Shown: positions 16,020-22,595 of the stretch, in pieces
Numbering within the stretch: position 1 is the first letter of the stretch
Layout of the letters: every line of letters begins with the position of its first letter
Assembly: GCA_030407315.1 (NCBI GenBank)
Contig: JALQPE010001886.1
Coordinates: 1 to 22,595 of the forward strand
DNA from: Asparagopsis taxiformis
Taxonomy: Eukaryota; Rhodophyta; Florideophyceae; Bonnemaisoniales; Bonnemaisoniaceae
DNA: 22,595 bases
Direction of reading: 5' to 3'
The notes under the pieces: generated by a model
Seen by the model: the letters and a program-made list of their open reading frames with translations, nothing else
Told to the model about the DNA's origin: nothing
The model's database searches: none
Program-made: the position numbers and the translations under genes

Positions 16020-16703
16020 TGTCGTACCGCCTGGCGGTCCTCGCTGATCGAGCCGTGTCGCTTCCCTATTGGGTACCCACTTACGGGATGTGCCAATCAG
16101 AAGGCACCAGCCAACTGGCGTGTTTCCTATACTTAGGACCAGCTAAGGCTGACAAATAACCCCACCCGGGCCTATCGGCCCCGGCCAAGACCCCACAAGG
16201 GGCAAAATTTTAACTTAGGCTGATCAGCCATACATTACAATGTAAGCCTATTGGCAATGACCTCGCGGGTAGGCGAGCGCCAGTAATTGGGTTCTGATTG
16301 GTCACTAACTGGATATTTATTCCTAACCACTAACCCTAGCTTACAGTAGACTTAGTATAAAACGGCCACTGGAATAGCTAGTAGGCACGGTTTCTAGAGT
16401 AACGTAAACTCAAGTGGAATTACGACCCACAGGAACAGTGTTCGCATACCTATTGTTCAACCCCTCTCCGGGAAAACCTTAGGGTTAGCCAACAGCTCGA
16501 CGGATTACGTCATCTTGCTCCATTAATACGCATCTCGCGTGAGCGCTATAATCGCACAACCCCCTCCGGGTAGCGATACCTTCTCTCTCACGAGACTACG
16601 CGCCGGGTACCTATAAGGTTCATCTGCTCTACCACTTCCTCTACCGAGGCTCGGGACACCTGTCGGGTGGTTTGCCGCTCTAGCTGATTTTCTACCTGCT
16701 ACA
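16020..16703 (+). repeat. 5' LTR of retroelement 2
   Basis: The proposed borders are TGTCGTACCGCC at 16020 and CCTGCTACA ending at 16703, giving a 684-bp LTR with TGT...ACA ends. A TATA box lies at 16356. A candidate primer-binding site begins two bases after the end. The LTR contains no ORF. The left border is inferred from the terminal bases and position only, because the 3' copy is outside the window. Confidence 0.6.
16356..16362 (+). promoter_or_regulatory. TATA box of LTR 2
   Basis: TATAAAA at 16356-16362, about 340 bp into the LTR, is the best core promoter candidate for the gag-pol transcript. It would put the transcript start near 16385-16395. Confidence 0.55.
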
Positions 16704-16704
16704 T

Positions 16705-16717
16705 TGGTCTCTCGACC
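16705..16717 (+). promoter_or_regulatory. Candidate tRNA primer-binding site of retroelement 2
   Basis: TGGTCTCTCGACC follows the proposed LTR end ACA after one spacer base. The TGG start fits pairing to the CCA end of a tRNA. The matching tRNA cannot be named from sequence alone. Confidence 0.45.
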
Positions 16718-16780
16718 TAGAACCTTGTACCCTCGGGTAAGTCTCTTTGAGAGAAATTTTCCTTCACAATCATCTTCACG

Positions 16781-18706
16781 ATGCCTCGTAACCCTACAGC
16801 GGGACCCTCTAGTGAGGACATAGCGCCTGCCAGCGACTTATCCGATTCGGATCTGATCGCCGAAGAAGGCGTGGTGATTAACACCCTGCAAGATCGGGCT
16901 GACCGAATCTTCAACGAACGGTTGGAAGAATTCAAGGCTGAATTCAGCACCGTCGTCGAGAAGACTGTTCAAGACCGCAGGGCGGAAATCGTAGACGCTA
17001 CGGTCGAAACCGTCATGGAACTGGTCGAGCCAAAGCTGATGGCCGCCAGCCGAGAAGCCACCCAAGATCGGGACGCCGAGTTCCTAGCGGAAACCTGGAA
17101 TCAGGTCAAAGCCGAATTCGCTAAACGCGTATCCCTTTTGGAAACTCGTCTGGAGGAGCTTTCGATTCACGGCTTTAGTGCCAGTCCATTAGGACAACAG
17201 GAGTTTCCTGCTCGCCGCATCCGATCGGCTGACTTCCCTGACCCTACATCCGGTAGGGAGGAAGAAGAAGATCCCCGATTGGATCAAGTCGCAGAAGCAA
17301 CCCGACACCTGTCGGACCGTGTCGACGCCCTCGCCGAATCACTATCCCAAACAGGGAATATCTCTCGCACGAGACAGCACACTCGTGCCACCGGATCTAT
17401 ACCGGAAAATCCCTCGTGGGATGATGAAGAAGGACCTCTTGAGGAAGGCTTAGTGCCTTTGAAGGCCCGCGAACCCGCGTTCGACCTAGTGGTCTCCTAT
17501 CGGTACTACCGACTCAAGAACAAGTCCCTAACGACTGATACCCCAATGGGTAAATCAAGAAGCTTGTATAAGCTAACGGAGAAGATCCGTAATTTCAACG
17601 CGTCATTCACGCCGTTCGATGGTACGGAACCCATCGATATCCTCCGGTTCCTCGCGGAATTTCAAGATGCATGTGATTCATGCGGAGTCTCGGAGGGAGA
17701 AGCTACCAAGTTACTCAAGTATTTCCTGGAAGGAGGACCTCAACGGTTTATCGCCGCTGAGGCGCGAAAGCGCAAGTTTCTCAACCACCTGCACCAGCAG
17801 ATCACTTGGCCTCAAGCCGTTAACGCCCTTCTGGCTCGCTACGCGACGGACAATGTCCTAGCGGACGCATATGACGCAGTAACGCGTATACGACAAGGGC
17901 CGGATGAAGACGAGGCTGCATACGCAGACAGACTGCAGGACGCTGCACTCCTGTGTGCGAACGTCTTCTCGGAAAGAGACTTGGTCAACTACTACCTCAA
18001 GGGCCTACGCCCAGAGGTTAAACACATCGTCAAGGTGGCTATAGGCCGCAGTGGCGGAGAAGATTTTCTTGCTGTCCGTAACCTTGCTAAAGGACTCGGG
18101 GACTCTTTACGAGCATCGCTACCCGCGAAACCTAAGGCTTACCCTACTCGGGAAATCGCGGATCGTAAACGCAAAGCGTTGCTCGCTACCGTCCCCGGAG
18201 AACCGGCTGTGATACCGCGGACCCCGCCACCGACCTTACCTTCCCCTACCGGGAACCCAATGGGCGCGCCAATGCAGGCCCCTACCCTAACGGGAGAACA
18301 TCTTAAACTCGCTGAGAGTATGATCCCCGAAGGGGCTGTTACTTGGAGATGCTCTGGCTGTCGCCAACCAGGGCACGTGTTATACACTTGTACTTACCTA
18401 CCACCCTCAGTGGGAACTTACTTCGCCTTTGCGAACTACGCTTACCAGCAAGAACCGGAGCAGGTTATGCGCCGCCAACAGCGCCAGTCCAATCGGTTCA
18501 ACCGAAAAAGGGATTACCCTAAAGCCGTGCTCCAACGGTCAAACCCTCCAACACGCATGGTTGCGTTCGCCGATGACGAAAATCATCCCAAATTGGGCCC
18601 TCTGAGGCGAGACGTTTTAGAACGTAACGGATCTTCCGTAACGGCTCAAGACGTTGCCGACGCCTTGGAAACCTCCGACGACTCCGACACGTCGTCGGAA
18701 AACTAA
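16781..18706 (+). CDS. gag: Retroelement 2 Gag
   Basis: This is an intact 641-residue frame. The ATG at 16781 is the first in-frame ATG after the LTR and leader. The N-terminal 170 residues are acidic and predicted helical or coiled (DRADRIFNERLEEFKAEF). A Ty3-type capsid domain covers about 265-420 (FTPFDGTEPIDILRFLAEFQ, then AYDAVTRIRQGPDEDEAAYA and YYLKGLRPEV). A CCHC knuckle lies at C524, C527, H532 and C537 (CSGCRQPGHVLYTC), for RNA binding and packaging. A basic stretch (RRQQRQSNRFNRKRDYPK) follows. The acidic C terminus ends in TAA at 18704-18706, overlapping the pol ATG. Capsid and nucleocapsid would form the cytoplasmic particle in which reverse transcription occurs. Confidence 0.95.
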   Translation: MPRNPTAGPSSEDIAPASDLSDSDLIAEEGVVINTLQDRADRIFNERLEEFKAEFSTVVEKTVQDRRAEIVDATVETVMELVEPKLMAASREATQDRDAEFLAETWNQVKAEFAKRVSLLETRLEELSIHGFSASPLGQQEFPARRIRSADFPDPTSGREEEEDPRLDQVAEATRHLSDRVDALAESLSQTGNISRTRQHTRATGSIPENPSWDDEEGPLEEGLVPLKAREPAFDLVVSYRYYRLKNKSLTTDTPMGKSRSLYKLTEKIRNFNASFTPFDGTEPIDILRFLAEFQDACDSCGVSEGEATKLLKYFLEGGPQRFIAAEARKRKFLNHLHQQITWPQAVNALLARYATDNVLADAYDAVTRIRQGPDEDEAAYADRLQDAALLCANVFSERDLVNYYLKGLRPEVKHIVKVAIGRSGGEDFLAVRNLAKGLGDSLRASLPAKPKAYPTREIADRKRKALLATVPGEPAVIPRTPPPTLPSPTGNPMGAPMQAPTLTGEHLKLAESMIPEGAVTWRCSGCRQPGHVLYTCTYLPPSVGTYFAFANYAYQQEPEQVMRRQQRQSNRFNRKRDYPKAVLQRSNPPTRMVAFADDENHPKLGPLRRDVLERNGSSVTAQDVADALETSDDSDTSSEN

Positions 18707-18708
18707 TG
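18702..18708 (+). promoter_or_regulatory. TAATG gag stop / pol start overlap
   Basis: The gag stop TAA (18704-18706) and an ATG (18706-18708) share one base as TAATG. This arrangement supports coupled termination-reinitiation in some retroelements and fungal viruses. The pol frame is -1 relative to gag. The pol frame also opens upstream only briefly, so reinitiation is at least as likely as frameshifting. Confidence 0.6.
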
Positions 18709-20304
18709 ACGGGGAGTGAGGTGTCGCACTCCCGTCAGGAGGTGGAGCGATTACGCTACTCGGTGGACATCTCACCACAACCACCTCCGCAGGACAAGGC
18801 TGCAACTCCCTCTAGGGACCAAAGTCTTTTCCAGACACCAACCCCTTCGAGTTCCCCCACAGGGACTCGAACCTCAAGGCCGAAAGCCTCATGCCTGCTT
18901 AAGGCCGCCCATTACGTAGTAATGGGTTCCATCGGACTCGATCCGTCAATTCTCACGCCTATGCGTATGGTGATGGACACCGGGTCCGGACCATCGGTCA
19001 TCCATGAAAGGAGCTTACCCCACAATTGGGAACAATTCCAAGTCCCTACGGGGAAAGTTCTGCAACTGGCCGATGCTAACGGCAATCCTCTTCGGATAAA
19101 AGGCAAGATAATACTGTCCTTACAGTTAGGCCACAAGTCCTTTGAGGAAGAATTCTTCGTCGCGCCTAAGTTGGCCGTACCCCTCATCTTGGGAACTGGG
19201 GCAATGAATACCCACGTAGACGCAATTAGGTGCCGGGCCCAACGAATTGATATTCACGACGGCGGGTCGATAGCTATCCTAGTGATGTCGCCTACGCGTA
19301 AAACATCCCCCACCCTTTCGTGCTACGTGGATGCCTCGCGACCCTCTAATGGGATTAACTTAGACCGCCAACCTCATGGCATTCGATTGTCACAAAGTGT
19401 GAATGTTCCTCCGCGGAGTCAAGTAACAACTACTGTTGTCTGTGCCGGTGGCGGCTTGAGTATACTCTCACCGAGAGATCGGATCCTTCACCGACATCGT
19501 GTCTCTATCCCGAATGGGGTTGCGGAAGTCATCCCGCGACAGGAATTCCTGACTATATTAACTAACTTCGGTACATCCGACAAGTACCTCTCTAAAGGGA
19601 CCATTATAGGCTATGCCCTCCGGGCACCCGAACAGCCAATGCGCCCCATGGCTCTCAGCCGTTCTACCCCTTCCTCCCAAGAGGCCTCCACTATGGTGAC
19701 TACTCTCCATCAGGAGCAAAAGGCCGAGGCCACCCAACCATCAAACTGGAAGCAAGAAGTCTCTCTAGACCACCTTGGTCAAATCCCGTTGAGGGAACGC
19801 ATCCTTAGCATGCTATCTCGACACGAGTCTATGTGGGATGGATCCCTAGGGGACATCCGCGCTACGGAACACCGAATCGACATAGTCGAAGGGAGCAAGC
19901 CTAGACGGCAACAACCCTACCGGATGGGACCCGCTCGTCGAGAGATTGCCCGTAAGGAAATAACCAGCATGCTGGAAAAAGGAGTGATCGAACCGTCGAC
20001 CTCCGAATGGGCTAGCCCAGTGGTACTGGTTCCGAAGAAGGATGGTAAATTACGCTTTTGCGTCGACTATAGGGGTCTTAACGACATCACTGTCAATGAT
20101 GTGTACCCCCTTCCACGAATGGATGATTGCATTGACTCCCTCGGAGATGCTCAAGTATTCACCACATTGGATTGTAATTCTGGCTATTGGCAGATCCCTG
20201 TTGCACAGGACGACCGTGATAAGACGGCATTTACCTCCCATTTGGGGACATATCGTTTCAAACGATTGCCCTTTGGCTTGAAGAATGCTCCGGCCACGTT
20301 TTAA
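18706..20304 (+). pseudogene. pol: Retroelement 2 pol, part 1: protease and RT fingers/palm
   Basis: The frame starts at the ATG overlapping the gag stop. The aspartic protease has its active site at D91 (MDTGSGPSVI) and the partner strand LILGTGAM near 160. The reverse transcriptase begins near 420 (LEKGVIEPSTSEWASPVVLV, then KDGKLRFCVDYRGLN). The first catalytic Asp is residue 489 in LDCNSGYWQIP, followed by KTAFTSHLGTYRFKRLPFGL. The frame ends at TAA 20302-20304, where the family has Gln after the NAPATF motif. A CAA-to-TAA change explains it, and the same frame continues downstream with YLDD. Protease matures Gag and Pol; RT copies the RNA. This copy cannot make full-length Pol without readthrough. 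Confidence 0.95.
20302..20304 (+). other. In-frame stop in reverse transcriptase (C-to-T type)
   Basis: TTT-TAA-CGT-GCC follows the NAPATF motif. The aligned family position is normally a glutamine codon, so a single C-to-T transition accounts for the stop. Frame and motifs are undisturbed on both sides. Confidence 0.9.
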
Positions 20305-21936
20305 CGTGCCATCGACATTATCCTTAGCAGCGTTCGCTGGCAGACCTGTCTGATTTACTTAGACGATGTGATCGTATTCTCTCGGGACGAGGCCGAACAT
20401 CTCCACCATGTGGACCAAGTACTCTCCCTCCTACGGGAAGCAGGTGTCACCCTGAAGTTGACAAAGTGTCATTTCTTCGAAAAGAAGGTTGATTACCTGG
20501 GACATGTAGTGATGCCAGGAAAGCTAGCTGTTGCACAGAACGCCACTTCGGCTATCGCTGACGCGATCTTTCCGCAAACGCCTACGCAAATGCGATCCTT
20601 CCTCGGAAGCTGTGGCGTCTTTCGACGATTCATCAAAGGGTATGCCGCAATTGCGCACCCCTTGAACGAAATGCTGACCAAAGACAGCCTCCCTAAATTC
20701 GGGAAAGAACCTCCTACCGAGGACCAACGCCGCGCGTTCAACGCTCTCAAGGAGGTCATGACCAAGCCGCCGATACTGGCTCTACCCAAGTTGGGTCAAC
20801 CCTACACCGTAGACACGGACGCTTCCGCATACCAAATAGGATGCGCTCTGCTTCAGCAGCAAGGGGAAGAGAACGATCTCAAGCCAATTGGCTATTGGTC
20901 GCGGACCTTGACTAAACCTGAAAGAGGTTACTCCCCTACGGAGCGTGAATGTCTAGCCGTCGTATGGGCTGTCACTATCCTACGTCCATACTTGGAGCAA
21001 ACAAAGTTTGTAGTCCGGACGGACCATAACGCGCTACTTTGGCTCATGAATATCAACGACCCTTCAGGGAGACTATGCCGTTGGCGCCTCCGACTTGCGG
21101 AATTTGACTATCAAATAGTCTACCGACCCGGTCGGGTTCACCAACTACCAGACGCCCTTTCGCGTGTTGAAACTAACGGCGAGACGCCCGTCACTATTGA
21201 CGATGAAATACCAACTCTGTTGGCCACGCACGCACCGCAAGGTGAAACATCCCTGGATGATGACACTGATGTTTGGTTCTACGACCTTTCTCTAGAAAGA
21301 GACCACGCCGAGGAGGCGCCTAATCGCAACGGTACACCCGTCTTAACAACTCATCCGCAAACGGAAAACTACTGCCCGATAACTCTCCAAGAGTGGCTCG
21401 AAGAGCAAAGAACGGACGACTTCTGCCAACAGGCCCTGGCCTCGCAGAAGTCTGACTCTCTCTTCTTCGAAGATGAAGACGGTGTCCTTTGTAGGAAGTC
21501 CAGACTGGATGGGTCATCCCAAATCGTAGTACCTAAAGCCTTACGGCAACGTCTATTGACGATGTGCCACCACGGCATATTAGCAGGACATCCTGGTCAG
21601 AATCGCATGTACGAAACGATGCGCCTATCTTATTACTGTCCTGCAATGGCTGCGGACATGACCGGAACGGTTGAACGCTGTTCAGTGTGTGCAAGGAACC
21701 TACTACGGTTGCGCAAACATGCGAGCACACTCCAGCTGTTCCCAGCCACCACGCCGCTGGATGACGTTGCAATTGACCTCCTCGGTCCTCTACCTCGTAC
21801 CAAGAAGGGTAACGTGCACCTACTGGTGATTTCATGTCGCTTCTCCAAGCTCACCCAAGTGGTGCCCCTGCGAAGCATTACGGCTTACCATGTGGCAGTA
21901 GCCTTTTGTACACATTGGGTGTTTAAGTATGGTCCC
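20305..21936 (+). pseudogene. pol: Retroelement 2 pol, part 2: RT end, RNase H, integrase N-terminus
   Basis: This is in the same frame as part 1. YLDD (20356-20367) holds the remaining two catalytic Asp of the RT. The connection (MRSFLGSCGVFRRFIK) and RNase H follow, with acidic residues in VDTDAS, TERE, RTDHNAL and PDALSR. The integrase HHCC finger reads CHHGILAGHP...CSVC, then the first catalytic Asp at 21775 (AIDLLGPLPR). In the run GGTCCCCACGG (21931-21941) one base is missing relative to retroelement 1 (VFSYGPPRTLIS), and the frame leaves coding; the visible frame runs on as noise to 22086. Confidence 0.94.
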
Positions 21937-22408
21937 CACGGACATTATTATCCGATAACGGTCCGCAATTTGCGTCAAAGTTCTTCCAGGCTGTCTGCCT
22001 CCAGTTGGGAACGAAGAACGTCTTCACGACGGCTTACCATCCCCAGACAAATGGGCAAGTCGAACGGTATAACCGTACTCTATTGAGCATGCTACGTAAT
22101 TACGTCAATGATAACCAGGACGACTGGGACGTCTACGCATCAGCGTTAACCTATGCGTACAACACGCACGTGCATCGCACAACGGGAACTACACCCTTCG
22201 ACCTCATCCTAAGCCGACCTCCACCGCCATATGCGACACACCATTCGGTGAAAAGGAGGGCAACGCCAGACGCGTTCACGAAGGAAGACTTCTTACGCCG
22301 TATTACGGATACCATTGATATGGCAGGTAAACGCCTTCACAGCGCGCAAGCACGCTACAAGCGTAACTTCGACCGGTCAATCCGGAAGTCTAAACGACTC
22401 ATCACTAC
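21937..22408 (+). pseudogene. pol: Retroelement 2 pol, part 3: integrase core
   Basis: After the frameshift the integrase core continues. The second catalytic Asp is at 21954 (SDNG) and the Glu at 22062 (NGQVERYN), exactly 35 residues apart. Then comes the DDWDVYASALTYAYNTHVHR region, as in retroelement 1. A second frameshift near 22400-22410 ends this frame's homology; the formal stop is at 22460. Confidence 0.92.
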
Positions 22409-22595
22409 GATGATTACGTTTATCTGGATAATCCAGAAGTCCGTGAACGGAACAAGCTAACTCCAATAGCTCAAGGTCCCTATAGGGTATCCGTGCCGGA
22501 CGGCGAACGGTTTACATCAACCGTGATGGTATCACCGAAAAGGTTAGTCTCGATAGAGTTGCACTCGCTCCGCGACCAACCGAGGAACCAACCTT
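22409..22595 (+). pseudogene. pol: Retroelement 2 pol, part 4: integrase C-terminal GPY module, cut by window end
   Basis: From 22409 a third frame reads DDYVYLDNPEVRERNKLTP and then QGPYRV, the GPY/F module of chromovirus-type integrases. A further one-base shift near 22508 leads to VYINRDGITEKVSLDRVALA, equivalent to VVERVNSDRVAYAP in retroelement 1. The window ends before any chromodomain could be seen. Confidence 0.85.

Larger units (their letters stand above)
16020..22595 (+). mobile_element. Retroelement 2: Ty3/gypsy LTR element, 5' part, decayed
   Basis: Order: 5' LTR, primer-binding-like site, leader, gag with CCHC knuckle, then protease, reverse transcriptase, RNase H and integrase, the gypsy order. 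The 3' end lies beyond the window. gag is intact; pol carries one stop and three frameshifts. Compared with retroelement 1, protein similarity is clear from the RT tail to the integrase (shared LLQQQ, PIGYWS, RTDH, PDALSR, GHP, PAMAAD and YHPQTNGQVERYNRT) but the DNA differs throughout, so these are separate lineages within one group. Confidence 0.93.

Overview
The window is eukaryotic and mostly transposon-derived. The evidence is two Ty3/gypsy-type LTR retrotransposons, long satellite-like arrays, GT...AG splice signals and a foldback element. There are no bacterial operons or ribosome binding sites. Long single-exon reading frames next to dense LTR elements would suit a compact protist, algal (for example red algal) or fungal genome, but I cannot fix the taxon from sequence alone.

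Layout. 1-1190: a direct-repeat family (spacing 500 and 388 bp) carrying palindromes. 1195-1845: AT-rich DNA with one small frame that looks like a signal peptide. 1846-3420: an irregular array in which 27-nt and 12-nt units recur between TAG/CAG acceptors and GTAAGT donors, read here as a micro-exon array ending in a longer terminal exon. 3599-3724: a 24-bp minisatellite. 3849-4149: seven copies of a 43-bp satellite that abuts the broken 5' end of retroelement 1.

Retroelement 1 (about 4250-12250, + strand) has lost its LTR, gag, protease and most of its reverse transcriptase. It keeps the RT tail, RNase H, integrase and a chromodomain, with one frameshift. After pol come 2.1 kb of non-coding DNA packed with short perfect stem-loops, many sharing an AACG loop. 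Next is a long antisense frame (11089 to 8847, broken by a 14-bp duplication), then more stem-loops, a G-rich polypurine-like tract and a probable 3' LTR with a TATA box.

12359-15196 holds two convergent unrecognised protein frames with ordinary composition, and upstream of the second lies a 132-bp foldback (MITE-like) element. Retroelement 2 (16020 to the window end) has a 5' LTR (TGT...ACA), a tRNA-primer-like site, an intact gag with a CCHC knuckle, a TAATG gag/pol junction, and a pol broken by one CAA-to-TAA-type stop and three frameshifts. It runs off the window.

The most unusual signals are the AACG-loop hairpin field with its antisense frame in element 1, and the micro-exon-like array at 1846-3420.
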